The notes under the pieces are model-generated. The model did no database searches and had not been told where the DNA came from. It saw only the letters and a list, made by a program, of their open reading frames with translations. A stretch of 64,000 nt of DNA from Alphaproteobacteria bacterium AO1-B (GTDB taxonomy: Bacteria > Pseudomonadota > Alphaproteobacteria > Rhizobiales > Stappiaceae), in NCBI GenBank assembly GCA_001890945.1, contig MLAX01000002.1:1054001-1118000 (forward strand), read 5' to 3'. Made by a program: the position numbers and the translations under genes. Positions 36,290 to 45,915 of this stretch are shown here, one piece after another. How positions within the stretch are numbered: the stretch's first letter is position 1; each line of letters opens with the position of its first letter.

Positions 36290-37324
36290 ATGCCGCTCTC
36301 CAAGATGCGAAGTTCAGGAAAACCTGTCGCCATCACGCTCGGCGAACCAGCGGGAATTGGCCCGGACTTGACACTGCAGGCTTGGTTCAATCGGAAAAAG
36401 CTCGGGCTTCCTCCCTTCTACATACGGGGTGACGTCGAACTCTTAAGTCAACGGGCTGAAAAACTCGAACTTCCGGTCCACTTCGAAAGCTGCTCACCAG
36501 ACCAGGCTTTGGATCGGTTTTCTCATGCCCTGCCCGTGGTTCAAACGGGACCCAGCCTAACCGACACGCCAGGCGAAGAGGATCCGGCGGCTGCCGCTTC
36601 CGTCATCAACTCGATTGAAGCGTGTGTGCAAGACGTTTTTGACGGTGTTGCGATTGGTGTCGTTACCAATCCGATCAACAAGGCAGCGCTTTATAAGGCT
36701 GGTTTCAAACATCCCGGCCATACTGAGTTTCTGGGTGCATTGGCCGAAGGGTTTTGGCCCGGCCAGCCGTCCAAACCTGTCATGATGATTGCAGGACCGG
36801 ATCTGATGGTAGTACCGGTCACCATTCATATTCCGCTTTCCAATGTCCCTCAGCGTTTGACAGAAGACTTAATCGTCGAGACAGCAGAAATCGTTTCAAA
36901 CGATATGACAAGCCGGTTCGGCTTTAAAAATCCGCGCCTCGCTTTGTGCGGCCTCAATCCGCATGCGGGCGAGAATGGTGCCTTGGGTACGGAAGATCAG
37001 AATGTCATTGTACCGGCTGTTGAACGATTGAAGGCAATGGGAATTGCGGCCTCAGGCCCGCACCCGGCAGACACGATGTTTCACCCGGAAGCCCGTCTGA
37101 AATATGACTGTGCCCTCGGCATGTATCACGACCAAGTTCTGGTGCCTGCTAAAACCATCGGCTTCGATGACAGTGTCAATGTCACGTTGGGCCTTCCTTT
37201 CATCCGCACGTCTCCTGACCACGGCACAGCCTATACGCTGGCCGGCACCGGGATGGCGCGGATCGAGAGCTTTTGTGCAGCTATTCGCATGGCGCATGCG
37301 CTGGCGCATCCTGAAACGCTTTAG
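36290..37324 (+). CDS. pdxA: 4-hydroxythreonine-4-phosphate dehydrogenase
   Basis: A 344-residue enzyme of DXP-dependent pyridoxal-phosphate synthesis. Motifs are VAITLGEPAGIGPDL, TNPINKAALYKAGF, HPGHTEFL, the His-containing GLNPHAGENG and MYHDQVLVPAKTIGF. Start choice is uncertain: TTG 36281 overlaps the surA stop, and ATG 36290 and ATG 36305 are both possible with no strong ribosome site. It lies between surA and rsmA, the normal order. Confidence 0.93.
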   Translation: MPLSKMRSSGKPVAITLGEPAGIGPDLTLQAWFNRKKLGLPPFYIRGDVELLSQRAEKLELPVHFESCSPDQALDRFSHALPVVQTGPSLTDTPGEEDPAAAASVINSIEACVQDVFDGVAIGVVTNPINKAALYKAGFKHPGHTEFLGALAEGFWPGQPSKPVMMIAGPDLMVVPVTIHIPLSNVPQRLTEDLIVETAEIVSNDMTSRFGFKNPRLALCGLNPHAGENGALGTEDQNVIVPAVERLKAMGIAASGPHPADTMFHPEARLKYDCALGMYHDQVLVPAKTIGFDDSVNVTLGLPFIRTSPDHGTAYTLAGTGMARIESFCAAIRMAHALAHPETL

Positions 37325-37339
37325 GACACCAACCGCGGC

Positions 37340-38191
37340 ATGGCCCAAATCGACGATCTTCCACCGCTTCGCGACGTCATCGCGACCCATGGACTGAATG
37401 CAAAAAAGTCGCTTGGACAGAACTTCCTGTTAGATCTAAACCTGACGTCCCGGATCGCCCGATCGGCTGGGAGCCTGGAAGATCATACGGTCCTGGAAAT
37501 CGGGCCAGGCCCGGGCGGCTTGACCCGGGCGCTGCTGGCTGCGGGTGCCAAGAAAGTTGTCGCGATCGAAAAAGACAGCCGATGCCTTCCGGCACTGGCC
37601 GAGATCGCGGATCATTACCCAGGACGCCTTGAAATCATCGAGGGTGATGCTCTTGAAACAGATCCGGTTGCTGTAACTGGTGGAGACAAGGTGCGGATTG
37701 CGGCCAACCTTCCCTATAATGTGGGTACTCAATTGCTGATCAACTGGATCACAACGCCCGACTGGCCGCCCTTCTGGTCATCGCTGACCTTGATGTTTCA
37801 AAAGGAAGTCGGGGAACGGATCGCCGCAGCACCTGGCTCAAAAGCCTATGGCCGGCTCGGGGTCCTTGCCGGTTGGCGCTGCAAGGGCGGTATCTTGTTC
37901 GACATCAGTCCGAAGGCGTTTACCCCGCCGCCGAAAGTCACATCCGCGGTCGTGCATCTGACCCCAAATCCGGCCCCCCTGCACTGCGATCTCTCCAGCC
38001 TGGAGAAATTGACTGCGGCTGCATTCGGGCAACGCCGCAAGATGTTGCGCGCCAGTCTGAAGTCTCTGTCCCCGGATGCAGAACGTTTGATTGAACAAGC
38101 TGGGACTAAACCAACTGCCCGCGCCGAAGAAATTGACATTGCCGGTTTTGTCAAACTGGCGAATACGTTTCACGCGGTAGGCGCACTCTAA
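37340..38191 (+). CDS. rsmA: 16S rRNA dimethyladenosine transferase (KsgA)
   Basis: A 283-residue methyltransferase that dimethylates two adjacent adenosines in helix 45 of 16S rRNA during late 30S assembly. [26 protein letters not shown] (SAM motif), AIEKDSR and the catalytic NLPYNVG are present. It is 15 bp after pdxA, the last gene of the lpt-surA-pdxA-rsmA operon, and convergent with gmk. Confidence 0.96.
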   Translation: MAQIDDLPPLRDVIATHGLNAKKSLGQNFLLDLNLTSRIARSAGSLEDHTVLEIGPGPGGLTRALLAAGAKKVVAIEKDSRCLPALAEIADHYPGRLEIIEGDALETDPVAVTGGDKVRIAANLPYNVGTQLLINWITTPDWPPFWSSLTLMFQKEVGERIAAAPGSKAYGRLGVLAGWRCKGGILFDISPKAFTPPPKVTSAVVHLTPNPAPLHCDLSSLEKLTAAAFGQRRKMLRASLKSLSPDAERLIEQAGTKPTARAEEIDIAGFVKLANTFHAVGAL

Positions 38192-38231
38192 GGTACCTTG
38201 CGCTTCTGAGCGCGCTGGAACTGCGGTCGGG

Positions 38232-38927
38232 TTAGCCTTTGGGGTCCAATTCGACTTCTAGGTCGTCAACCATGCCTTGAATCAAGGAACCGATTTTTGG
38301 CGACCTTGCCTGCTTGAGGCGTTCTGCTTTCAAGATGGCCCGGACATTTTCGTAGGCCCGTTCCAGATCGTCGTTCACGACGACATAGTCGTACTTCGAC
38401 CAATGCCGCATTTCGCCAACGGCAGTTTTCATACGCTTTGCAATGACATCATCAGCGTCTTCCGCGCGGCGGTAGAGACGGGATTTCATTTCGGCGATGG
38501 AGGGCGGCAGAATGAAGATCGAGACGACGTCGTCACGCATCTTTTCATAAAGCTGAAACGTACCCTGTATATCGATATCGAACAGAATGTCCCGGCCGTT
38601 TTCAATGGCGTTTTCAACGGGCCCGCGCGGCGTCGCATAATAATTGCCGTGGACTTCCGCCCATTCCAGCAACTCGTCATGGGCCCGCATTTGTTCGAAA
38701 CGGTTTGGATCGAGGAAGTGGTAATGCACCCCGTCCACTTCGCTCGACCGGCGTGGCCGGGTCGTCACAGAAATGGAAAGTTCGAGATTGTTTTCCTTTT
38801 CCAGCAACAGCCGGGCAATGGTCGACTTCCCGGCGCCAGAGGGCGAGGACAATACAAGCATCAGCCCGCGGCGCTGCTGCTCGGCTTCATCCGCACTCAC
38901 ACGCGTTCCAACTGCCGTGTCCGTCAT
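38232..38927 (-). CDS. gmk: Guanylate kinase
   Basis: A 231-residue enzyme that phosphorylates GMP to GDP. The P-loop is SSPSGAGKST at residues 27-36; GMP-binding elements TTRPRRSSEVDGVHYHF and EWAEVHGNYYATP follow. An N-terminal ~20-residue extension (MTDTAVGTRVSADEAEQQ) precedes the core; an internal start at the Met before LVLSSPSG is possible. The gene follows yicC by 7 bp, a very common pair. Confidence 0.96.
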   Translation of the reverse strand: MTDTAVGTRVSADEAEQQRRGLMLVLSSPSGAGKSTIARLLLEKENNLELSISVTTRPRRSSEVDGVHYHFLDPNRFEQMRAHDELLEWAEVHGNYYATPRGPVENAIENGRDILFDIDIQGTFQLYEKMRDDVVSIFILPPSIAEMKSRLYRRAEDADDVIAKRMKTAVGEMRHWSKYDYVVVNDDLERAYENVRAILKAERLKQARSPKIGSLIQGMVDDLEVELDPKG

Positions 38928-38934
38928 GACCGTT

Positions 38935-39828
38935 TCACTCCAGGTTTTGTATCTGCTCGCGCATTTGATCTATGACGGCCTTCAAGTCCAGCCCGATTGC
39001 CGTTAGGTCCACATCATTGGACTTTGAACACAGTGTATTGGCTTCCCGGTTAAATTCTTGTGCAAGAAAATCAAGACGGCGGCCAATAGCACCGCCGGTG
39101 TCAAGCAGCTCCCTCACCGCGTTCACGTGGGCATGCAGGCGGTCGAGCTCTTCACGAATATCGGCTTTCGTCGCCAGAAAGACCGCTTCTTGATGCAAAC
39201 GCTGCGGATCGAGCTTTGTTTCCGATGCTTCAAGAAGCTCCTCGACCATTTTTTTCAGTCGAGCCTTAATGGCCTCCGGCTGGCGTGCCGGCAGGTCTTC
39301 TGCAGCCTGTGTCAGGCTCGCAATCGTATCGATCTGCTGGTGAACAACCTTGCCGATCGCTGCACCTTCAGAATGGCGCATGTCGACAAGATCAATCAGT
39401 GCCGCGTCAAGTGAGGTCAAAAGAGCACTTTGCAAGGCCTGCTGCGCCGCCTCATCGTCGTCCTGCTCCTTGAGCTCGAAAACACCCTTTTGCGCCAAAA
39501 TGCCATCGAGGGTGGGAGGAGCGACATTTGGAATTCTGGTTTCAAGCAACTTGATCGCGGACAAGACAGACTCCAGGGCGGCTTCGTTCACCTGAAGCTG
39601 ATTTTCTGCCTGATCCCGCTGCATGGACAAGCCAATGGAGATGTTGCCCCGGCGCAGAACCTTGCTGCACCGCTCCCGGATCTTTGGCTCAAGGGCTTCC
39701 AAACCTGTCGGGATGCGGATTCGAAGGTCGAGAGATTTTCCGTTTACGGACCTCAGTTCCCATGTCCAGCGAACGACGCCGGATTCACCGGGCGCGCGCG
39801 CGAACCCTGTCATGCTGGCAAGTGCCAT
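38935..39828 (-). CDS. yicC: YicC family endoribonuclease
   Basis: A 297-residue protein starting MALASMTGFARAPGE, with the YicC N-terminal domain and the C-terminal DUF1732 segment (DVDLTAIGLDLKAVIDQMREQIQNLE). The E. coli protein is an endoribonuclease linked to small-RNA turnover. The central region is helical and glutamate-rich. It lies between mltG and gmk on the same strand. Confidence 0.93.
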   Translation of the reverse strand: MALASMTGFARAPGESGVVRWTWELRSVNGKSLDLRIRIPTGLEALEPKIRERCSKVLRRGNISIGLSMQRDQAENQLQVNEAALESVLSAIKLLETRIPNVAPPTLDGILAQKGVFELKEQDDDEAAQQALQSALLTSLDAALIDLVDMRHSEGAAIGKVVHQQIDTIASLTQAAEDLPARQPEAIKARLKKMVEELLEASETKLDPQRLHQEAVFLATKADIREELDRLHAHVNAVRELLDTGGAIGRRLDFLAQEFNREANTLCSKSNDVDLTAIGLDLKAVIDQMREQIQNLE

Positions 39829-39897
39829 ATGCCCCTCCGGATCTCTGCCGGTTTTGACCGCTAAATCTGCGGTGCCCCAAAAACTGTCAGCGTGCGG

Positions 39898-41001
39898 TCA
39901 GTTTTGTTCCGCCTGACGGCGTTGCCGCTCTATCTCACGCCATTTGCGTACGTTGGCGCGGTGCTGATCATATGTTTCTGCAAAAATGTGTCCGCCCGTC
40001 CCGTCGGCGACGAAGAACAAATCCTTTGTCCGGGAGGGATTGGCAACGGCTTCCATGGCCGCCCGGCCCGGATTGCCGATCGGCCCCGGCGGCAAGCCGT
40101 CTATCTGGTACGTGTTGTAATTGTTTTCAGCGTCGATTTCCGACTGCTTGATCGCAGACCGGTCCTTGAGCCAGGCTTCCCCGCCATAAAGGCCGTACAA
40201 GATGGTCGGATCCGACTGCAGGCGCATGTTCTGGTTCAAGCGATTGACAAAGACCCCGGCGACCCGCGGCCGCTCGTCGGCGAGCGCCGTTTCCTTTTCA
40301 ACGATGGACGCCAGGATCACCAATTCCTCCGGTGTATCCACCGGCAGATCTTCTACCCGTCGCTCCCAGATTTCTGCCAGGAGTTTGTCCTGTGCAGCCT
40401 GCATCTGGTTCAGAACTGACTGCCGGGTTGCTCCCCGCGCAAAGGTATATGTTTCAGGCAAAAGAGCGCCTTCGGCAGGCACGTCCGTGATCTCTCCAAC
40501 GAGAATCGGATGTTCGCGAACCCGCTCGATGATTTGCGCGGTGGTCCAGCCTTCGGGGATCGTAACAGAGTGCGTCACCGCCTTGCCGTCGACCAGATCC
40601 GTCATGACGTCTTTCATGGAGACGCCGGGCGCGAATGCGTATTCACCGGCTTTAAGCTTGGTCGCACTCTTGTAGAACCGGGTGCCAAGCTGGAAGACCC
40701 ACTCATCCAGCATCGTGTCGTCAATCACGCCTTTTGCAGCCAAACGGCCTGTGATCCCGGTCAAACCCGAGCCGGACGGAATGATGATGGTCGTCTCTTC
40801 GGTGAGCGGTCCGGTCTGCTCGAACATGTGTTTGCCGAAATAAAGCGCGCCGCCAACAGCTGCCAGCCCGAAGACCGCCAGAGAAATGACCATATTGATC
40901 AGGATAACGATTGGATTGCGCACATGACGGGAGCGTTGCGGAGGCGCAGGTGCCGGCTCGGGTTGCAATGCTTCGCGCGGACTTTTCGGCTTAATGCCCA
41001 T
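39898..41001 (-). CDS. mltG: Endolytic transglycosylase MltG
   Basis: A 367-residue inner-membrane protein of the YceG fold that cuts nascent glycan strands and so terminates them. It has a proline-rich cytosolic N-terminus, one membrane helix (NPIVILINMVISLAVFGLAAVGG trimmed to 33-55), a LysM-like part, and the catalytic Glu in ILASIVEKETA (about residues 230-239). The end (YETFDQHRANVRKWR-like) is typical. It is 112 bp downstream of fabF on the same strand, as in many alphaproteobacteria. Confidence 0.93.
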   Translation of the reverse strand: MGIKPKSPREALQPEPAPAPPQRSRHVRNPIVILINMVISLAVFGLAAVGGALYFGKHMFEQTGPLTEETTIIIPSGSGLTGITGRLAAKGVIDDTMLDEWVFQLGTRFYKSATKLKAGEYAFAPGVSMKDVMTDLVDGKAVTHSVTIPEGWTTAQIIERVREHPILVGEITDVPAEGALLPETYTFARGATRQSVLNQMQAAQDKLLAEIWERRVEDLPVDTPEELVILASIVEKETALADERPRVAGVFVNRLNQNMRLQSDPTILYGLYGGEAWLKDRSAIKQSEIDAENNYNTYQIDGLPPGPIGNPGRAAMEAVANPSRTKDLFFVADGTGGHIFAETYDQHRANVRKWREIERQRRQAEQN

Positions 41002-41113
41002 GGCCTATCGCACCTCCTGACAAGATCTCACGGGCCTGTCAAACTGCAGTCACGTGTATAACAAACGGGCCGAACGAACGAATCGGCGACCGGCCCGATG
41101 AACTGTGAATGCG

Positions 41114-42379
41114 TTATGCGGCAACTTTACGGAAAACAAGCGACGCATTGGTTCCACCGAAGCCGAAAGAGTTCGACAAGGCAACATCAATGTTCATTTG
41201 TTTCGCTTTGTGCGCCACAAGGTCGATTTCGGTTTCAACCGATGGATTGTCAAGGTTGATCGTCGGCGGAGCCATTCCGTCGCGAATTGCCAAGACAGAG
41301 AAAATCGCCTCTACGGCACCAGCAGCCCCCAACAGGTGACCGATGGAGGACTTGGTGGAGGACATGGTCAGGTTAGATGCGTGTTCACCGGCAAGGCGGG
41401 TTACAGCCCCCAGTTCGATCTCGTCCCCAAGCGGCGTGGATGTGCCGTGTGCGTTGACGTAATCCACATCAGCTGCCGTGATGCCTGCGCGATTAAGCGC
41501 GGCTTCCATGCAGCGGTAGGCGCCATCGCCATCTTCGGACGGCGCCGTGATGTGATAGGCATCGCCGGACATGCCGTAACCGATGACTTCGGCGTAAATT
41601 TTCGCACCGCGTTTCACCGCGTGCTCGTATTCTTCGAGAATAACGATGCCAGCGCCTTCGCCCATAACGAAACCGTCGCGGTCCTTATCATAGGGGCGGG
41701 AGCCTTTTTCAGGCGCATCGTTGAACCCGGTGGAGAGTGCACGGCAAGCGGCAAAGCCAGCAAGCGCCAGACGTCCGACCGGAGATTCCGTGCCGCCAGC
41801 GACCATAACGTCGGCATCACCAAATGCGATGAGACGAGAGGCATCGCCGATTGCATGCGCGCCGGTCGAGCAGGCTGTCACAACAGCATGGTTCGGACCT
41901 TTGAGCCCATGGCGAATGGAAACGTATCCACCGGCCAGGTTGATCAGGCGGCCCGGAATAAAGAACGGGCTGATCCTGCGCGGCCCCTTCTCGACAAGCA
42001 TGTGGGCACCCTTTTCGATGCCCTGCAAGCCGCCGATACCGGACCCGATCAAAACACCGGAGCGGACCTGTTGTTCGTAAGTTTCGGCTTTGAACCCGGA
42101 ATCGGCAATCGCCTGATCGGCAGCTGCCATCGCGTAGACGATGAAGTCATCGACCTTGCGCTGTTCCTTCACGTCCATCCAGTCGTCCGGATTAAACGCA
42201 CCTTCTACAGCCGGATCGCGCGGGATTTGGCAAGCAATCTGACAAGCCAGATCGTCCACTTTGAAGTTCGTGACCTGATTGGCCCCGCTTTTTCCTGCCA
42301 GGATATTCTTCCAAGTGACATCGGCCGTGCCGCCCAGCGGCGTTACCATGCCCAACCCTGTTACGACTACTCGCCTCAT
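41114..42379 (-). CDS. fabF: 3-oxoacyl-ACP synthase II (KAS II)
   Basis: A 421-residue elongating condensing enzyme of type II fatty acid synthesis. The nucleophile is Cys170 in VTACSTGAHA; the two active-site histidines lie in NAHGTSTPLGD and KSSIGHLLGAAG. The N-terminus MRRVVVTGLGMVTPLGG is canonical. It follows acpP by 89 bp on the same strand. A single fabF with acpP, fabG and fabD nearby suggests the main chromosomal set. Confidence 0.97.
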   Translation of the reverse strand: MRRVVVTGLGMVTPLGGTADVTWKNILAGKSGANQVTNFKVDDLACQIACQIPRDPAVEGAFNPDDWMDVKEQRKVDDFIVYAMAAADQAIADSGFKAETYEQQVRSGVLIGSGIGGLQGIEKGAHMLVEKGPRRISPFFIPGRLINLAGGYVSIRHGLKGPNHAVVTACSTGAHAIGDASRLIAFGDADVMVAGGTESPVGRLALAGFAACRALSTGFNDAPEKGSRPYDKDRDGFVMGEGAGIVILEEYEHAVKRGAKIYAEVIGYGMSGDAYHITAPSEDGDGAYRCMEAALNRAGITAADVDYVNAHGTSTPLGDEIELGAVTRLAGEHASNLTMSSTKSSIGHLLGAAGAVEAIFSVLAIRDGMAPPTINLDNPSVETEIDLVAHKAKQMNIDVALSNSFGFGGTNASLVFRKVAA

Positions 42380-42468
42380 ACACCCGCACTTACGTTAGAA
42401 GGGCCTGGCGGGATACATTACCCCGCCGGCCCGATCTTCAAATAAGGTTCAAGCTAAGGGGAAACCCC

Positions 42469-42702
42469 TTACTTGTTGGCTTCCAGGAATTTCACAGCGT
42501 CGCCAACGGTCAGGATGGTTTCAGCTGCAGTGTCCGGAATTTCAACTCCGAATTCTTCTTCAAAAGCCATGACCAGCTCAACGGTGTCGAGGCTGTCTGC
42601 GCCCAGATCGTCGATGAAGCTTGCGCCTTCAACAACCTTCTCTGCGTCTACGCCGAGGTGCTCGACAACGATTTTCTTAACTCGATCCGCGATATCGCTC
42701 AT
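42469..42702 (-). CDS. acpP: Acyl carrier protein
   Basis: A 77-residue acidic protein. Ser37 in [19 protein letters not shown] is the 4'-phosphopantetheine attachment site. Sequence and length match the general AcpP of fatty acid synthesis. It is preceded by a 248-bp gap with a REP-like palindrome, so it probably has its own promoter, in keeping with its high expression elsewhere. Confidence 0.98.
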   Translation of the reverse strand: MSDIADRVKKIVVEHLGVDAEKVVEGASFIDDLGADSLDTVELVMAFEEEFGVEIPDTAAETILTVGDAVKFLEANK

Positions 42703-42812
42703 CTTTTACTTCCTTGGTTTTCGTCTGTTCATCACTCGCGGCACGGCGCCGGACCGGTTGACTAGAAACGCGGCGGACCGAACTCACTGAACTCAAGTGT
42801 GTCTTTGCACAC

Positions 42813-42829
42813 CCCGGCCTGAGACCGGG
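42813..42829. repeat. REP-like palindrome upstream of acpP
   Basis: CCCGG (42813-42817) and CCGGG (42825-42829) around CCTGAGA; imperfect pairing extends outward to GCACA / TGTGC. It is the only notable structure in the 248-bp fabG-acpP gap. Confidence 0.5.
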
Positions 42830-42950
42830 CCAAGATGTGCAATTTGTAACAATCGGCGGGTAGGTAACACACTTTGTTGACCATTACCAGCCGGTCAGAG
42901 CCGCTTCTTTGCGGCCGAGATTATTTTTGCCTGCTCGGCAAATCATCCTT

Positions 42951-43688
42951 TTAAATCATTGCCATACCGCCATTGACGTGCAGCGTTTGCCCTGTGACAT
43001 ACGCGGCCTCGCCGCTGGCAAGATAGGTTGCGGCCGATGCAATCTCGGAAGCTGTGCCCAAACGGCCTGCCGGGACACTGGTCAAAATCGAATCTTTCTG
43101 CTTGTCATTGAGCGCATCGGTCATCGCGGTTTCAATGAAACCCGGTGCAATACAGTTCACGGTGATGTTGCGGCTAGCCACTTCACGCGCCAAAGACTTG
43201 TACATGCCGATCATGCCGGATTTGGCCGCGGCATAGTTGACCTGACCCGGGTTTCCGGTCACGCCCACAACAGACGTGATGCCGATGATCCGGCCAGTAC
43301 GGCGCTTCATCATGCCCTTGATCGCGGCGCGGCACAGAAGGAAGCCGGACGTCAGGTTGACTTCCAGCACCTGATCCCACTCTTCGTCTTTCATGCGCAT
43401 GAAGATGTTGTCGCGGGTGATCCCGGCATTGTTTACCAGGATGTCCACCGAGCCCATCTTCTCTTCAGCTGCCGGCAGCAAACCCATGACAGCTTCACGG
43501 TCCGACAGGTTTGCTGGTGTCACGAAGGCACGCTCACCGAGATCGGCCGCCAATGCTTCAAGCTTTTCGGCGCGGGTTCCTGACAGGGAGACGGTTGCTC
43601 CTTGTGCATGAAGCGCCCGGGCAATCGATTCCCCGATCCCACCTGTCGCACCGGTGATCAGCGCATTCTTGCCTTCCAAGCTGAACAT
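42951..43688 (-). CDS. fabG: 3-oxoacyl-ACP reductase
   Basis: A 245-residue SDR that reduces the keto group in each elongation cycle with NADPH. TGATGGIG at residues 12-19 binds the cofactor; NNAG and the catalytic YAAAK (GQVNYAAAKSGM) are intact; it ends in HVNGGMAMI. ATG 43688 with GGAAGG upstream is preferred over 43724. It lies between fabD and acpP on the same strand. Confidence 0.97.
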   Translation of the reverse strand: MFSLEGKNALITGATGGIGESIARALHAQGATVSLSGTRAEKLEALAADLGERAFVTPANLSDREAVMGLLPAAEEKMGSVDILVNNAGITRDNIFMRMKDEEWDQVLEVNLTSGFLLCRAAIKGMMKRRTGRIIGITSVVGVTGNPGQVNYAAAKSGMIGMYKSLAREVASRNITVNCIAPGFIETAMTDALNDKQKDSILTSVPAGRLGTASEIASAATYLASGEAAYVTGQTLHVNGGMAMI

Positions 43689-43767
43689 ATGACGTCCTTC
43701 CTTGCGTTTCGCGCCGTATGGCACAGGCCCTGGCCGGGCCGGGTTCTTAGTTGTTGCTTTTTGGATC

Positions 43768-44712
43768 TTAGCTGGACAGCTTTTCGATCACCGCGTCAAT
43801 GTCGTCCGGCGAATTGACGGCCATGCCGGTTGCTTCCTTGGCAATCCGCTTGACCATGCCGGTCAGGACCTTGCCGGTTCCAACCTCAACAAAGGTATCG
43901 ACGCCCTCTCCTGCGAGCCAGGAAATGCTTTCCCGCCAGCGCACGGTACCGGTTACCTGCTCGACCAAACGATCGCGGATATCAACCGGGTCGGTGATCG
44001 GCGCTGCGAGAACATTGGCAACGAGCGGCACGACTGGAGCCTTGATATCGGCATTGTTCAGCGCTTCGGCCATGGCCTCTGCGGCCGGGCCCATCAGCGA
44101 ACAATGGAACGGTGCACTTACCGGTAAAAGAACTGCCCGGCGGGCACCGCGTGCCTTGGCGATCTCAACGGCGCGCTCAACGGCGGCCACATGACCGGAG
44201 ACAACCACCTGGCCCGGCGCATTGTCGTTGGCAGCCTGACAAACTTCACCCTGCGCTGCATCCTTGGCAACTTCAGCAGCAGCCTCGAAATCCAGCCCCA
44301 GAAGCGCTGCCATCGCGCCCTGCCCGACCGGAACTGCATTTTGCATGGCGTTGCCGCGCACGCGCAGGAGTTTCGCAGCTGTTGCCACATCCAGGCTACC
44401 AGCTGCCGCAAGAGCGGAGTATTCACCCAGCGAATGACCCGCGACGAAAGAAACGGACGCTTTCAAATCCAGGCCCTTGGCTTCCAGAACCCGCATGGTG
44501 GCGAGACTGACAGCCATCAGAGCCGGCTGAGCGTTGGCGGTCAGCGTCAGATCGCCTTCCGGACCGTTCCACATGATGTCGGAAAGTTTTTGGTCCAACG
44601 CATTGTCCACCTCGTCGAAGACAGCCTTGGCTTCTGGAAACGTGTCGGCGAGAAGCTTGCCCATGCCGACAGCCTGGCTGCCCTGGCCCGGGAATGTGAA
44701 TGCGGTGGTCAT
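43768..44712 (-). CDS. fabD: Malonyl-CoA:ACP transacylase
   Basis: A 314-residue enzyme that loads malonate on ACP. Ser94 in AGHSLGEYSALAAAG is the nucleophile, GQGSQAVGMG forms the oxyanion region, and the catalytic His lies in VSAPFHCSLM. It is first in the fabD-fabG-acpP-fabF cluster. The 223-bp upstream gap is shared with the divergent MOSC gene and likely carries promoters. Confidence 0.96.
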   Translation of the reverse strand: MTTAFTFPGQGSQAVGMGKLLADTFPEAKAVFDEVDNALDQKLSDIMWNGPEGDLTLTANAQPALMAVSLATMRVLEAKGLDLKASVSFVAGHSLGEYSALAAAGSLDVATAAKLLRVRGNAMQNAVPVGQGAMAALLGLDFEAAAEVAKDAAQGEVCQAANDNAPGQVVVSGHVAAVERAVEIAKARGARRAVLLPVSAPFHCSLMGPAAEAMAEALNNADIKAPVVPLVANVLAAPITDPVDIRDRLVEQVTGTVRWRESISWLAGEGVDTFVEVGTGKVLTGMVKRIAKEATGMAVNSPDDIDAVIEKLSS

Positions 44713-44935
44713 CTGGATAAGTCTCCGAATTGGCCTCAGCCAGCGGTGTTTTTTGTTTTTGCCGCGAGCTGTTGCTACAAGGAAGAGCGTTTTTGAGCGG
44801 GCATTTTAGAAAGAGCCCACGTGCCTTGGCGGCAGGCTATGAAACGGACGGGGGTAAAGTGTCAAGAGCGATGAGGGAAGTTTTGAGGGAATTGGACGTT
44901 CTTCAAGGGCAAAAGCGCACGTGGCGGCTGCAGGC

Positions 44936-45670
44936 ATGAATATCCAGTCCATCTGGCGATATCCCGTCAAATCCCTTTTGGGCGAACCCTTAAATGAAGC
45001 GCTCATAGAAGACCGAGGCTTGTCAGGCGACAGGGCGTATGCCGTGGCGGACGCGAGCGGTAAACTTGGCAGCGGCAAATCCACCAGCCACTTCCAACGC
45101 ATCGACAACTTGCTGTTTCTCCGGGCAGAAACACAGAACAATGAAGTTCACATAGGACTGCCCGGGGAGACCTTGGAACCGATCAGCTCCAGAGATTTGC
45201 CGAACCGCCTCTCAGACTATCTCGAACAGCCGGTGATACTCGTTGAAGACCAGGACGCGGCGCATTTTGACGACGGCGCTGTCCACATAATCCTGTCCTC
45301 CGATCTAAATCGGCTCCAAGCGCAGTTTTCGCATCTGGATTTCGACCCGCGCAGGTTCCGCGCAAACCTTTTGCTGAACACGCCAGACCACATGAGCGCA
45401 GAGGATATGCTGGGTCGCATTTTCACCATTGGTGATGTCCGGCTCAAAATCACCCACCCGACAGAGCGTTGTGTAATGGTCACAGCCAAACAGGACGGAC
45501 TGTCCCCAGAACCGTTAATCCTGAAAGCAATTTCCCAAGGCTACGACGTCAACTTCGGCCTCTATGCCTCGGTTTTGAAACCGGGGCGAATTGAGGTTGG
45601 GCAAGACGTTGAGGTATCTGCCGAGGTCGGTGGGCGCGATAGGTCTGGGCGGCAAGAATTTGGTTTCTGA
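44936..45670 (+). CDS. MOSC-domain protein
   Basis: A 244-residue protein with the MOSC N-terminal barrel (IQSIWRYPVKSLLGEPL) and the MOSC core, with the conserved cysteine in HPTERCVMVTAKQDG. MOSC proteins bind sulfur or metal-sulfur carriers or the molybdenum cofactor; mARC/YcbX relatives detoxify N-hydroxylated bases. It may link with the molybdoenzyme at 17.8-19.9 kb, but there is no direct evidence. ATG 44936 is used; GTG 44921 is an alternative. The spacing to fabD suggests divergent promoters. Confidence 0.85.
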   Translation: MNIQSIWRYPVKSLLGEPLNEALIEDRGLSGDRAYAVADASGKLGSGKSTSHFQRIDNLLFLRAETQNNEVHIGLPGETLEPISSRDLPNRLSDYLEQPVILVEDQDAAHFDDGAVHIILSSDLNRLQAQFSHLDFDPRRFRANLLLNTPDHMSAEDMLGRIFTIGDVRLKITHPTERCVMVTAKQDGLSPEPLILKAISQGYDVNFGLYASVLKPGRIEVGQDVEVSAEVGGRDRSGRQEFGF

Positions 45671-45840
45671 CGCCGCAACGCCCTGAAGCGGCGGATTTCC
45701 GGGTCAGGCCCTTGCATTTCTCCCAAATCGGAGTATACACCGCGCTTCATCCGGGTTTGGCCGGGGGCTGAACGGAAGGGCGATTGCCAGGATATCGTAA
45801 AGAATATCCGACTTCCCGTGTTCCCACTCCCGTAAGATTT

Positions 45841-45865
45841 CTCGTAGCCTTTCCGGGCTTACGAG
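45841..45865 (+). promoter_or_regulatory. Hairpin in the rpsF leader with a CCG loop
   Basis: CTCGTA-GCC (45841-45849) pairs with GGC-T-TACGAG (45856-45865) with one bulge; the loop TTTCCG contains CCG. An outer pairing CGTAAG / CTTACG (45831-45836, 45858-45863) is an alternative. It lies 50 bases before the rpsF ATG. Bacterial rpsF leaders with an unpaired CCG bind the S6:S18 complex, so autoregulation is plausible. Confidence 0.4.
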
Positions 45866-45915
45866 GAGGCTTTGCGCCAAACCTGAGTTGTCAACCGAAG
45901 GAAAGGCAAGTTTCC

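Noticed and set aside
41105..42445. 446-codon open frame opposite fabF
   Set aside because: Shadow of fabF; no domain recognisable, and it starts and ends around the real gene.
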